DNA of 64,000 bases from Dehalobacter sp. DCM (GTDB taxonomy: Bacteria > Bacillota > Desulfitobacteriia > Desulfitobacteriales > Syntrophobotulaceae). The notes under the pieces are model-generated. The model was not told where the DNA came from, did no database searches, and saw only the letters and a list, made by a program, of their open reading frames with translations. Shown here one piece after another: positions 51,887 to 60,940 of this stretch (its first letter is position 1; every line of letters starts with the position of its first letter). Location: contig NZ_CP092282.1 in assembly GCF_024972775.1 (NCBI RefSeq), forward strand, positions 1,791,001-1,855,000, given 5' to 3'. The position numbers were made by a program, and so were the translations under genes.

Positions 51887-52390
51887 ATGAACACGTTTCA
51901 AAAAATAGCTTTCCTCGCGTGTCGGATCATCAGCGTATTTCTTCTCGCTAAATGGCTCGGGGCTTTTAGTAATTCAGTGATAACTCTTTTCGCAATGCCA
52001 AGTGAGGGGCCACACTTGACATATTATGTTGTGGCGTCGGCCATCCCGTTGATAATCGGAGTATTGATCTGGATTTTTGCCGATAAGCTTGCAGGTTGGA
52101 TGACCGGATCCACTAAACAGGAGGAATTCCCTTTAACCTTTGATCTCGACACCGCGCAAATAATTGTTTTGACCACAGCAGGTCTGATTATGCTGGCAAA
52201 CGCAATTCCTTCTCTGATATCAGCAGCTACTGCCTATAAAATAATAATGCAAGGTTTGCCAGCCAGTAGTTGGCAGATCGTAAGCGGGCTTGTTGATGCT
52301 GCTGTTCGGATTATCATGGGTGTATGCCTGACTTTTGGCAGTCATGGGATATGGAACATCATTAAAAAGCTCAGGACGTTCGGGACCTAA
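51887..52390 (+). CDS. Four-helix membrane protein of unknown function
   Basis: A 167-residue protein with about four membrane helices (residues 5-25, 42-65, 97-118 and 135-158). The start is ATG 51887 behind AAAGGAAG; the in-frame ATG at 51839 sits within the end of the VanZ gene and would add a charged, unlikely 16-residue tail. It is not recognised. Confidence 0.65.
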   Translation: MNTFQKIAFLACRIISVFLLAKWLGAFSNSVITLFAMPSEGPHLTYYVVASAIPLIIGVLIWIFADKLAGWMTGSTKQEEFPLTFDLDTAQIIVLTTAGLIMLANAIPSLISAATAYKIIMQGLPASSWQIVSGLVDAAVRIIMGVCLTFGSHGIWNIIKKLRTFGT

Positions 52391-52462
52391 CGCTAGCAGT
52401 TCATGGCTTTTAGTCGGCCAATGATTATTTTAATATATTTTTAAAATTATTTAAAATTTTTA

Positions 52463-52491
52463 TTGTCAAAGCACGCGTGTCCGTTTATAAT
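52463..52491 (+). promoter_or_regulatory. Sigma-A promoter of the trp operon
   Basis: TTGTCA (52463-52468), exactly 17 bases, TATAAT (52486-52491). This is the best promoter match in the window. Transcription should begin near 52498, ahead of the T-box leader. Confidence 0.88.
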
Positions 52492-52497
52492 AAGTGA

Positions 52498-52777
52498 CAA
52501 TATCAATAGCTTTCTAAAGCGAAGATTGAGATTAGTAGTCATGAAACGGAAAGATACAGAGAGTCGCTGGTTGGTGCGATAGCGGCAGGGAAGTTTATGA
52601 TGAATGGCCTCATGAGTGCGATCCGAAATGAGAGTAGGCATCGCCGGGAATCCTACCCGTTATCATCAGGACGTGTATGATAGTACATGATGGAGCGGGT
52701 ATAGTAATATACCAATTTGGGTGGTACCGCAGGAGTTTAGCCTCTTGTCCCTTTATAGGGATAAGGGGTTTTTTATT
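52498..52777 (+). ncRNA. Tryptophan T-box leader with terminator
   Basis: A leader of about 280 bases with the T-box core GGGTGGTACCGC (52719-52730), which carries the UGGN that pairs with the tRNA acceptor end, followed by a terminator (CCTCTTGTCCC with GGGATAAGGGG, then six T; 52740-52777). The specifier is probably TGG (Trp) at 52605-52607 in TGAATGGCC. Uncharged tRNA-Trp should stabilise the antiterminator and allow transcription of trpEG and the genes after it. Confidence 0.92.
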
Positions 52778-52805
52778 ATATGGATAAACATGGAGGGTGT
52801 ACAAG

Positions 52806-54992
52806 ATGAACACGACAAAACAAACCTATGTTGTACAGAACGGATTATTGATTCATTCCATGACGGAAGAGATAGAAAAAACTTACCGCGAGACAATTAT
52901 GGAAGAGCTGAATGAGGTGCCAGGAGCGTATTTTTGCAGCAGCTTTGAGTATCCGGGAAGATATACACGCTGGGATATCGGATTTACCAATCCTCCTCTG
53001 GAGATCCGGACCTTCGGTCGGAGAATCGAAATTACAGCTTTCAACGATAAAGGATTAATCCTGATTGCATATATTAATGACATTTTAAACCAGGCAGACT
53101 ATTTGGAAAGCATTGTCCTTTCGGAAAATAAAATTATTGGCAAGGTTGCTCCGAGTGAGGAATTTTTCCCCGAAGAACAAAGGAGCAGGCAAAAATCTGT
53201 TTTTTCCATGGTACGCAGCCTGATAACGGCCTTCTATTCGGATCAGGAACGCTTTCTTGGCTTATATGGGAGTTTTGGCTATGATCTTATTTTTCAATTC
53301 GAAAGTATCGACCAAAAAAGACCCAGAGATGATTCCCAGGCAGACATGGTTTTGTTTATCCCCGATAAAATTTTTGTCATTGATCATCAGAAGGATGAAT
53401 CATTTATTATCCATTTTGATTTTGAATACCAGAACAGCAGCAGTTTTGACCATGCCGGAAAAAACTTTTCCTCAGCCAGCAAAATAACCAACGAACCGAA
53501 GATTATTCAGACACAAGAAATACCAAACTATACCGAAGGACATTATGCCAAGAAAGTAAATATTGCCAAAGAATATTTTAAGCGGGGAGATCTTTTTGAA
53601 GTCGTGCCCTCCCATACCTTTTATAGAAAAACCAAGAAGCTTCCTTCAGATATTTTTACGCGTTTACGAAAACTTAATCCCAGTCCATACGGATTCTTCA
53701 TCAACCTTGGGAGTGAATATTTAATCGGTGCTTCTCCGGAAATGTTTGTCAGAGTAGAGGGGCGAAGAGTGGAAACCTGCCCGATATCCGGGACGATTAA
53801 AAGAGGGAAAAATGCCATCGAAGATGCCGAAAGAATTCGTGAGCTACTAAATTCCTATAAAGACGAATCTGAACTTACCATGTGTACAGATGTAGATCGC
53901 AACGATAAATCCCGCATCTGCGTCCCGGGTACGGTAAGCGTCCTCGGACGGCGCCAGATTGAAATGTATTCGCATTTGATTCATACCGTCGATCATGTCG
54001 AAGGAATCCTGACGGATGAATATGACGCGCTTGATGCTTTTATGACCCACATGTGGGCGGTGACCGTCACCGGAGCTCCTAAAAAAGCTGCCGTACAGTG
54101 GATTGAAGATCATGAAGAATCCAATCGGTTATGGTATGGCGGAGCGGTAGGAATTCTTGGTTTTGACGGAAGTATGAATACAGGATTGACACTGAGGACG
54201 ATCCGCTTAAAAGAGGGCGTTGCGGGGGTCAGGGTTGGGGCAACATTATTGTATGACTCTATTCCTGAAGAGGAAGAAAAGGAGACTTTTGTCAAAGCTG
54301 CGGCACTATTAAAGGTGCTGGAGGAAGAAGACAATGAAATGAGAAAAGAATGCATTTCGACCTCGTCAATATCTTTACCACCATCCGGGCAGAATATCTC
54401 TCCAACTGATGTGCTGCTGGTCGACCATGAAGACTCCTTCGTGCATACACTTGCCAGTTATTTCAGAAAAGCAGGCTGTAAAGTCGTTACGATGCGACAC
54501 AATCTTGCCAGGGAAGCTCTAAAAAATGACCATTTTGACTTGGTTGTCCTCTCGCCCGGACCAGGCAAACCGTCAGATTTCAGACTCAGCGAAACGATTG
54601 CGCTGTGTATGGCCAAAAATATTCCTATTTTTGGTGTGTGCCTTGGTCTGCAAGGGATTGTAGAATATTTTGACGGGACACTTGGAACTTTGGATTATCC
54701 GATGCACGGCAAACAGTCAACGCTGAAAATATCTCAGGACTCAGCAATCTTTAAAGATCTTTCCAATCTGAAAGTCGGACGGTATCACTCACTTTTTGCG
54801 GAAGAAGTACCGTCTGAACTTGAGGTTACAGCATGGACAGAAGACGGAGTTGTCATGGCGGTTGAAAGTAAGGACAAATCCATCCTGGCTGTCCAATTTC
54901 ACCCTGAGTCCATCATGTCGATGGAAGAGGATAAAGGATTCCGGATGATAACCAATGTACTGGAGAAAACAGGAGGTGTTCACTGTGAATAA
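52806..54992 (+). CDS. trpEG: Fused anthranilate synthase TrpE-TrpG
   Basis: A 728-residue fusion of the chorismate-binding component (about 1-500; EVVPSHTFYRKT, YGFFINLGSEYLIGASPEMFV, CPISGTIKRG, DRNDKSRICVPGTV) and the glutamine amidotransferase (about 535-728; FGVCLGLQ with the nucleophile Cys, QFHPESIMS with His-Glu). It makes anthranilate from chorismate and glutamine. The layout and the N-terminus (EYPGRYTRWDIGF) match the fused TrpE(G) best known from Rhizobium and other alphaproteobacteria, unusual for a T-box-controlled firmicute operon. The start is ATG 52806, eight bases after GGAGGG. It overlaps the next gene by eight bases. Confidence 0.94.
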   Translation: MNTTKQTYVVQNGLLIHSMTEEIEKTYRETIMEELNEVPGAYFCSSFEYPGRYTRWDIGFTNPPLEIRTFGRRIEITAFNDKGLILIAYINDILNQADYLESIVLSENKIIGKVAPSEEFFPEEQRSRQKSVFSMVRSLITAFYSDQERFLGLYGSFGYDLIFQFESIDQKRPRDDSQADMVLFIPDKIFVIDHQKDESFIIHFDFEYQNSSSFDHAGKNFSSASKITNEPKIIQTQEIPNYTEGHYAKKVNIAKEYFKRGDLFEVVPSHTFYRKTKKLPSDIFTRLRKLNPSPYGFFINLGSEYLIGASPEMFVRVEGRRVETCPISGTIKRGKNAIEDAERIRELLNSYKDESELTMCTDVDRNDKSRICVPGTVSVLGRRQIEMYSHLIHTVDHVEGILTDEYDALDAFMTHMWAVTVTGAPKKAAVQWIEDHEESNRLWYGGAVGILGFDGSMNTGLTLRTIRLKEGVAGVRVGATLLYDSIPEEEEKETFVKAAALLKVLEEEDNEMRKECISTSSISLPPSGQNISPTDVLLVDHEDSFVHTLASYFRKAGCKVVTMRHNLAREALKNDHFDLVVLSPGPGKPSDFRLSETIALCMAKNIPIFGVCLGLQGIVEYFDGTLGTLDYPMHGKQSTLKISQDSAIFKDLSNLKVGRYHSLFAEEVPSELEVTAWTEDGVVMAVESKDKSILAVQFHPESIMSMEEDKGFRMITNVLEKTGGVHCE

Positions 54993-55914
54993 GGTAAAGG
55001 TTTTGGACTGTACGCTCAGAGACGGAGGGCTTACTAACGAGTTTCGTTTTCCGGAAAGATATATCAAAGACCATATCCGTATGTTGTCCCAGGCTAAGGT
55101 GGATTACCTGGAGCTGGGGTACAAAGCGGATCCGCAAATCTATGACAAAGCAGCTTACGGGCAATTGAAATTTTGCGATGACGATCTGATCCGGGAATTA
55201 ATCAAAGACATCACAACCCTGCCAAAACTGGCCTTTATGGTGGACGTCGGAAGATTTGATCCAAAGCGGATTCTCGACGCGTCGGAGTCGCCGTTTCAAA
55301 TGTGCCGTGTGGCCTGTTATTTGGAGGAATTGGCGCAGGCCATTGAAGATGTTCGTTTCTTTCAGGCCAAAGGGTATGAAATCACCCTCAATATCATGGC
55401 TATTTCCAAAGAACAGATTTCCGATGTAGTTCAAGGTTTACGGAAAATTCGGGAAGAGATCCCCTTTGTAGCTGTCTATGTCGTTGATAGTTTTGGCGCA
55501 CTATATCCGGATGAAATCAAAAATCTGGTTGCACTGTATAAAGAAGGATTATACGGAATGCCTGTAGGGATTCATGTTCATAACAATATGCAGCTGGCCT
55601 TTTCCAATACGATTACGGCAATTGACAGTGGAGCAGAATTTCTTGATGCCAGTGTGAACGGTATGGGCAGAGGTGCCGGCAATTGTCCGCTTGAGTGCCT
55701 TCTGCCGTATGTCGATAAAAATAAATACGATTTAAAACCCATTCTCTCTCTCATCAAAGATCATTTTACCAATGATGATGAAAGGGGTTGGGGGTATTGT
55801 CCAAAACAGCTGTTAACCGGGATTTTTAATCAACATCCTGTTAAAAGCATCCAGGGGGCAGGAGAAGATCTGATCCAAATTTATGATAATTTTCAGAGCG
55901 GGGTGGAAGCATGA
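54985..55914 (+). CDS. HMGL-like aldolase inside the trp operon
   Basis: A 309-residue TIM-barrel protein of the HMG-CoA lyase/4-hydroxy-2-oxovalerate aldolase superfamily. It begins VKVLDCTLRDGGL, the DxTLRDG substrate and metal motif, and has the metal-binding HxH in GIHVHNNMQLAF. The start is GTG 54985, eight bases after AGGAGG, overlapping the trpEG end; its stop overlaps trpB. It has no known step in tryptophan synthesis. It could act in a side branch from an indole or anthranilate precursor or feed a 2-oxo acid; that is speculation. Confidence 0.82.
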   Translation: MNKVKVLDCTLRDGGLTNEFRFPERYIKDHIRMLSQAKVDYLELGYKADPQIYDKAAYGQLKFCDDDLIRELIKDITTLPKLAFMVDVGRFDPKRILDASESPFQMCRVACYLEELAQAIEDVRFFQAKGYEITLNIMAISKEQISDVVQGLRKIREEIPFVAVYVVDSFGALYPDEIKNLVALYKEGLYGMPVGIHVHNNMQLAFSNTITAIDSGAEFLDASVNGMGRGAGNCPLECLLPYVDKNKYDLKPILSLIKDHFTNDDERGWGYCPKQLLTGIFNQHPVKSIQGAGEDLIQIYDNFQSGVEA

Positions 55915-57161
55915 AACAACAAATCAATTACCTCGGACAAAACGGTTATTTTGGTGCATACGGCGGGAGATTTGTCCCGGAAATCCTCATCCCGGCCGTA
56001 GACGAACTGAATCAGGCTTTTCAGGAAATTCTGCAGGACGGGGAGTTTTTTAAGCAGTACTACGATCTCTTGATGGATTTTTCCGGCAGACCAACACCGC
56101 TGACCTATGCAGCCGGTCTAAGTGAGTATTTTGGTAAGGCTAAGATTTTTATCAAGCGGGAGGATCTGAATCATTCCGGTGCGCACAAAGTGAATAATGT
56201 GCTGGGACAGGGCTTGTTGATGAAAAAACTTGGCAAGACCAGAGTGATCGCAGAGACGGGTGCGGGACAGCATGGGGTAGCTACGGCCATTATGGCAGCG
56301 AAAATGGGTTTTAAGGCCACGATTTATATGGGGGCGGAAGATGCCGAGCGTCAGTATGCCAATGTCTTTTGGATGAAACAGCTTGGGGCAGAAGTGGTAC
56401 CGGTAACTTCAGGGACGGCAACACTCAAGGATGCCATCAACGAAGCCTTAAGAGATTGGGCAGGGAATTTTGACAATACGCACTATGCCTTGGGAACTGC
56501 CTGTGGACCCAGGCCTTTTCCCGAGATGGTCACTTATTTCCAATCTGTGATTAGTAAGGAAATGAAAAAACAGCTGAAAGAACTCTGCGGGAAATACCCG
56601 GACCGGATTTATTCCTGCCTGGGTGGTGGTTCCAACGCGATGGGCGCTTTCGTCGAATTTCTGCAGGAACCAGAAGTGGAACTCATCGCGGTGGAAGCGG
56701 GCGGAAAAGGAGAGGCTTCGGGGAAGCATGCGTCGAGAATTGCTTACGATAAAGCCAAAGCAGGCGTTTCTCAGGGATATAAAACGCTGTTTCTGCAGGA
56801 TGAAGATGGGCAGATGCTGGACACGTGGAGCATATCTGCCGGACTTGACTATGTCGGCGTGTCGCCGATTCTGGCTCACCTCGCGGACACCGGCAGAGTG
56901 CGGGTGGAAGCAGCAACCGATGCAGAAGTCATTGATGCCTTTCAATTGATCATCAGCAAGGAAGGGCTGATCCCCGCCCTTGAATCAACCCATGCTTTCG
57001 CAGGTCTCTTCAGGGAAATCGCTGATACCAAACCGGACGATATTGTCGTGGTCAATATGTCCGGAAGGGGAGACAAAGATATCTTTAATATTGGCGAAGC
57101 TCTGCAGGACGAGGGCTGGAAGACATTTGTCAAGGAAAGGGGGAAGAGATATGCAGATTGA
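55911..57161 (+). CDS. trpB: Tryptophan synthase beta chain
   Basis: A 416-residue TrpB. GYFGAYGGRFVPE at the start is diagnostic; the PLP lysine is in NHSGAHKVNNVLGQ (about residue 93); ETGAGQHGVATA and the phosphate-binding GGGSNAMGAF follow. It makes tryptophan from indole and serine. It overlaps the aldolase gene by four bases and trpA by eleven. Confidence 0.97.
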   Translation: MKQQINYLGQNGYFGAYGGRFVPEILIPAVDELNQAFQEILQDGEFFKQYYDLLMDFSGRPTPLTYAAGLSEYFGKAKIFIKREDLNHSGAHKVNNVLGQGLLMKKLGKTRVIAETGAGQHGVATAIMAAKMGFKATIYMGAEDAERQYANVFWMKQLGAEVVPVTSGTATLKDAINEALRDWAGNFDNTHYALGTACGPRPFPEMVTYFQSVISKEMKKQLKELCGKYPDRIYSCLGGGSNAMGAFVEFLQEPEVELIAVEAGGKGEASGKHASRIAYDKAKAGVSQGYKTLFLQDEDGQMLDTWSISAGLDYVGVSPILAHLADTGRVRVEAATDAEVIDAFQLIISKEGLIPALESTHAFAGLFREIADTKPDDIVVVNMSGRGDKDIFNIGEALQDEGWKTFVKERGKRYAD

Positions 57162-57936
57162 AAAAATGTTGGAGGATGCAAAAAAAACAAAGAAAATATT
57201 GCTGATGACCCATCAGATTATTGGTTATCCGGATTTTGAGACCAATGAGAAAGCCATTGAATGCTTTTGTCAAAATGGGGTCGATCTGATTGAACTGCAG
57301 ATTCCATTTTCCGATCCGATTGCGGATGGACCGGTGTTTACCAAATCTAACCAGACAGTCCTGGAAAAAGGCATCAAGGTAAACGAATGTTTGCATTTTG
57401 TAGAAAAAATGACCCGGAAATATCCGATCCCTTTCTTGATTATGACCTACTATAACATTGTGTATCAATACGGCGTTGAGAAATTTATTGACCGTTGTAA
57501 AGAGATCGGGGTACAGGGAACGATTGTTCCGGATGCTCCTTTGGATGAGGCCAGATCCTACTACGATTATTCCCGGGAACAGGGCCTGGCTGCAGTGAGT
57601 ATAGCGACGCCTTATTCGGATGAGGAGCGACTGCAGGTAATTGCTGCGGTGGGGAGCGGCTTTATCTATTACGTTCCAAGAAAAGGGGTTACCGGCAGCA
57701 AAACAAGTTTTGCTTCTGAAGTTCTGGGTGGGATCAGGAAGGCGAAAGAGGTCACTGGGAAAATGATTGCCGTCGGTTTCGGGATTCAGGGAGCGGATGA
57801 TGTTGCCAATCTCGTTGGCGCTGCCGATATCGCCATTATCGGGAGTAAAATTCAGCAGGTAATTGAAGCTGAAGGGTTAAACGGATTAGACCGGTTTTTA
57901 CTAAGTATTGCGCGTGTGAACGGGGGGAGTCAATAA
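57151..57936 (+). CDS. trpA: Tryptophan synthase alpha chain
   Basis: A 261-residue TrpA. The catalytic Glu and Asp are in DLIELQIPFSDPIADGPV (about residues 45 and 56), and GSGFIYYVPRKGVTG and VGFGIQG follow, with Y-V-P-R in place of the common Y-x-V-S-R. It splits indole-3-glycerol phosphate to indole and glyceraldehyde-3-phosphate. The start is ATG 57151 within the end of trpB, behind GGAAAGGGGGAAG. It is slightly shorter and more divergent than E. coli TrpA. Confidence 0.94.
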   Translation: MQIEKMLEDAKKTKKILLMTHQIIGYPDFETNEKAIECFCQNGVDLIELQIPFSDPIADGPVFTKSNQTVLEKGIKVNECLHFVEKMTRKYPIPFLIMTYYNIVYQYGVEKFIDRCKEIGVQGTIVPDAPLDEARSYYDYSREQGLAAVSIATPYSDEERLQVIAAVGSGFIYYVPRKGVTGSKTSFASEVLGGIRKAKEVTGKMIAVGFGIQGADDVANLVGAADIAIIGSKIQQVIEAEGLNGLDRFLLSIARVNGGSQ

Positions 57937-58955
57937 TGGGTATTGAAAAAGCGTTAAAAATACTTTCTGAAAAGGGGAATTTAAGCGACCAACTGGCGTA
58001 TGAATCGATGAATGAGATGATGAGTGGTGAGGCCAGTGAGGTCTCCATGGCAGCATTTTTAACAGCACTGCGTATAAAGGGTGAAACCATTGATGAGATT
58101 TATGGGACGAGTAAAGTCATGCGGGAGAAAGCACTCAAAGTTCAATGTGTCTCAGACAACCTAGTAGATACATGCGGAACGGGTGGTGATGGGGCCCACA
58201 CCTTTAACATCTCGACGACTGCCATGTTTGTGGCAGCTTGTAACGGAATTAAAATTGCCAAGCACGGTAACAGGAGTATTACCAGCAAAAGCGGGGCTGC
58301 GGATGTGCTGGAGGCATTGGGCGCAGAGATCACGAGTTCCCCGGAGGAAATCCGAGAATGTATTGATCAGGTGGGGATCGGATTTATGTTTGCACCACAT
58401 TTTCATGCTTCCATGAAATATGCGATGCCTGTAAGGAAAGCGCTCGGTTTTAAAACCATTTTTAATATCTTGGGGCCTTTATCGAACCCGGCAGGCGCAA
58501 AACGGCAGCTGCTCGGAGTTTATGACAGAAACCTGGTACGTGTTGTGGCCGAAGTGCTCAAAAAGCACGAGGCCGTGCATGCGCTTGTTGTTCATGGAAG
58601 TGACGGTTTGGACGAAATCACACTGACAGGGCCAACCTATGCGGCTGAACTGAAGGACGGAATGGTAACAGAATATATCATTCATCCGGAAGACTACGGT
58701 TTTGCACTTTGCACTTCTCAGGACCTCGCCGGGGGTACGCCTCAGGAGAATGCCCAAATTACACTGTATATTCTCTCCGGAGTACAGAGCCCAAAGGCAG
58801 ATACCGTTATTCTCAATGCCGGAGCCGCAATCTATATCGGAGGCAAGGCCAACAGTCTGCAGCAGGGAATTGAAATGGCCCGCATGACGTTAGCAGAACA
58901 AAGCGCTTTACCAATGCTGCAGAAATTTATCGCCAAGACTAGGAAAAACATTTAA
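57936..58955 (+). CDS. trpD: Anthranilate phosphoribosyltransferase
   Basis: A 339-residue TrpD with DTCGTGGDGAHTFNIST (PRPP loop), AKHGNRSITSKSGAADVLE and LGPLSNPA, all canonical. It transfers phosphoribosyl to anthranilate. It starts on the trpA stop (TAATG) and is followed by a 199-bp gap with a large hairpin. Confidence 0.96.
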   Translation: MGIEKALKILSEKGNLSDQLAYESMNEMMSGEASEVSMAAFLTALRIKGETIDEIYGTSKVMREKALKVQCVSDNLVDTCGTGGDGAHTFNISTTAMFVAACNGIKIAKHGNRSITSKSGAADVLEALGAEITSSPEEIRECIDQVGIGFMFAPHFHASMKYAMPVRKALGFKTIFNILGPLSNPAGAKRQLLGVYDRNLVRVVAEVLKKHEAVHALVVHGSDGLDEITLTGPTYAAELKDGMVTEYIIHPEDYGFALCTSQDLAGGTPQENAQITLYILSGVQSPKADTVILNAGAAIYIGGKANSLQQGIEMARMTLAEQSALPMLQKFIAKTRKNI

Positions 58956-58966
58956 GCTTTGGGCTG

Positions 58967-59063
58967 GTCTGTGTGTCACAATACTGCTTTTCGCCATGGC
59001 CGTTGAAACAGCCGCGCTGCGCTATCCATGCTCCGCTTACCGCAGTACTTGTGACCTACAGAC
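58967..59063 (+). repeat. Large imperfect hairpin element between trpD and trpC
   Basis: The 21-base arm GTCTGTGTGTCACAATACTGC (read as GTCTGTGTGT plus CACAATACTGC; 58967-58987) pairs with 59042-59063, which has GCAGTAC and TTGTGAC and ends in CTACAGAC, with two mismatches and one bulge. The 54-base interior holds further short palindromes (GGCCGTTGAAACAGCC, GCCGCGCTGCGC). No T run follows. It may be a mobile palindromic element or an RNA structure that alters trpC/trpF expression. Confidence 0.7.
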
Positions 59064-59154
59064 TGATTTGTAGCTCTGGGCCGGTAAGGCTATGAATAAG
59101 TTTCACTTATCTTTCCTGTGAACAAATGAGATTTTAGTATAAAGGGGTAAAACG

Positions 59155-59976
59155 ATGATCCTGGATACGATCGTAGAGGCCAAACGCAAACGTCTCGCTG
59201 AACAAAAAAAGAATCTTTCCTTTGCGGAGCTTAAAGAAAAAATCATCAACAAAAACCAGGACACTGCCAATGAGGTCCTGAAACCAGATCGGACTACTGG
59301 GCGGTTTGCAGACTCGCTTGTAAACCATTCAGGGATCAAGAAGATTTCCGTCATCGCGGAGGTAAAGAAGGCTTCTCCTTCGAAAGGCATCATTTCGTCC
59401 AAATTTGATTATCTGGGAATCGCTGCGAACTACGAACAACTCGGAGCAAGCGCAATTTCTGTACTGACTGAGGAAGATTATTTCCTTGGTAGTCCCGAGT
59501 ATCTCAGAGAAATCAGGCAAGAAGTCAAAATCCCACTCCTACGTAAAGATTTTATCATCGACCCCTACCAAATCTATGAAGCCAAGCTTTTGGGTGCAGA
59601 TGCGATACTGTTGATCGTACGGCTTCTCGAAGACCTCCAGCTCAAGGAATTCCTCAAGATTGCTGAAGAGATTGGACTGGACTCACTCGTAGAGGTTCAC
59701 GATGAAGCGGAAGCTGAGCAGGCACTGAAAGCAGGTACAAAGATCATCGGAGTGAACAACCGGGATCTGCAGACTTTTGCAGTTGATCTGGAGCATAGCC
59801 GCAGAATCGGTGCCATGATTCCAGCAAGCGTAATCAAGGTCTCAGAAAGCGGAATTCATTCGGTCGAAGATATCCGAATGGTCCACAGCTGGGGGTTTGA
59901 TGCTGTTTTGGTCGGAGAGGCCTTGATGAAAGCAGACAATTTAACACAAAAATTTGCAGAGTTTCAGCAGGTTTGA
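59155..59976 (+). CDS. trpC: Indole-3-glycerol phosphate synthase
   Basis: A 273-residue TrpC. ISVIAEVKKASPSKG, LLRKDFIIDPYQIYEAK, IGVNNRDLQTF, SESGIHSVEDI and VLVGEALMK are all family hallmarks including the catalytic Lys and Glu. It closes the indole ring. AAAGGGGTAAAACG precedes the ATG. It slightly precedes trpF, which starts 7 bases later. Confidence 0.96.
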   Translation: MILDTIVEAKRKRLAEQKKNLSFAELKEKIINKNQDTANEVLKPDRTTGRFADSLVNHSGIKKISVIAEVKKASPSKGIISSKFDYLGIAANYEQLGASAISVLTEEDYFLGSPEYLREIRQEVKIPLLRKDFIIDPYQIYEAKLLGADAILLIVRLLEDLQLKEFLKIAEEIGLDSLVEVHDEAEAEQALKAGTKIIGVNNRDLQTFAVDLEHSRRIGAMIPASVIKVSESGIHSVEDIRMVHSWGFDAVLVGEALMKADNLTQKFAEFQQV

Positions 59977-59983
59977 TACAGAA

Positions 59984-60724
59984 ATGGAGACCATCGTGGA
60001 AAAATATAACGTAGAATATACACCAAAAATTAAAATTTGCGGAATTCGTTCCCTGGAAGATATCGCGATCCTTAACGAATTTCAGCCAGATTTTGCTGGC
60101 TTTGTCCTGGCCCCAAGCAAAAGAAAAGTTACGATCAATGAACTGAAGATTCTGATCGCTTCCTTAGACAAAAAAATCCTCCCGGTGGGCGTTTTTGTGA
60201 ACCAGGATCCTGAATATGTCGTGCAGGCTGTGGAAGCAGGCCTGCAAGTCCTGCAGATTCATGGGGATGAAACCCGGGCATATATGCAAAAACTGCGTGA
60301 ACTTATGGAATCAAAGTACAGCCCTCGTAAGATCATGATCTGGAAAGCTATCCGGGTTGGTTCGGAAAATGCTGGTCCAGTAACCAGGAATGAATTCCAG
60401 GATTGTGTGGATGGCTTCATTGTTGATAAGTATGATCCTTTGACCTATGGGGGCACTGGAGAAACATTTGACTGGAATTTAGTAAAAAGTCCTGAAAAAG
60501 ATTTATGTGGAAATTTATTGAAGCGCTCTTTTGGTGAAATCCCAATGATCCTGGCTGGAGGGTTAACGGAAAACAATGTTCAGCTGGCTATGTCAACCCT
60601 TCATCCTTACTGCCTGGACGTCAGCAGCAGCGTTGAGACTGAAGGCAGAAAAGACCGAGATAAAATACAAAGATTTATCGATTGTATCCGCTCATATTCC
60701 CCCCGAAATAGCCCATGGCATTAA
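59984..60724 (+). CDS. trpF: Phosphoribosylanthranilate isomerase
   Basis: A 246-residue TrpF. The catalytic Cys is in IKICGIRSLEDI, the Asp in the GFIVDKYDPLTYGGTGETFDW loop (catalytic Asp in VDKYD), and LAGGLTENNV and LDVSSSVETEGRKD close the barrel. It has more residues than the usual 200-210, with an insertion near residue 105-125 (MQKLRELMESKYSPRK). The start is uncertain: ATG 59984 has only a weak site, GTG 59996 is six bases after GGAG. It is the last recognised trp gene. Confidence 0.93.
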   Translation: METIVEKYNVEYTPKIKICGIRSLEDIAILNEFQPDFAGFVLAPSKRKVTINELKILIASLDKKILPVGVFVNQDPEYVVQAVEAGLQVLQIHGDETRAYMQKLRELMESKYSPRKIMIWKAIRVGSENAGPVTRNEFQDCVDGFIVDKYDPLTYGGTGETFDWNLVKSPEKDLCGNLLKRSFGEIPMILAGGLTENNVQLAMSTLHPYCLDVSSSVETEGRKDRDKIQRFIDCIRSYSPRNSPWH

Positions 60725-60857
60725 ATCTATAGGAACTGATGAAGCGCTCATTATAAATATTCCAAATTATGCTTACAATTACCAGGCCCCCGATGATTAC
60801 CGTATCCCGCCATATACAGAAGATATACCCTATGATTGGGGAAGAAAAGATGGCTAG
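60722..60857 (+). pseudogene. 3' fragment of a dTDP-4-dehydrorhamnose 3,5-epimerase-like gene
   Basis: Immediately after trpF, in another frame, the sequence reads GTDEALIINIPNYAYNYQ then PDDYRIPPYTEDIPYDWG and a stop at 60855-60857. This matches the C-terminal end of RmlC/WcxM-type epimerases (NxPTxPYNYxxPDEYRLPxDTxEIPYDW). The rest of the gene is missing, so a deletion or rearrangement joined it to the trp operon. Confidence 0.72.
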
Positions 60858-60870
60858 TTTTTTCTAGCAA

Positions 60871-60940
60871 AATACACAACTGCGCTAGCCACTTGTCGGA
60901 GCTAACGCCACCTTGCAAGTGGTTAGAGATTGTTGTGTAT
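60871..60940. repeat. Inverted repeat in the trp-hydrogenase intergenic region
   Basis: AATACACAACTGCGCTAGCC then ACTTG (60871-60895) pairs imperfectly with 60916-60940 (CAAGTGG, TTAG, GTTGTGTAT): a 9-bp outer and a 7-bp inner perfect block. It is preceded by a small stem CTAG-T6-CTAG (60854-60867). It may act as a two-way transcription end between the convergent trp and hyd genes. The rest of 60941-61138 has no convincing gene. Confidence 0.6.
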
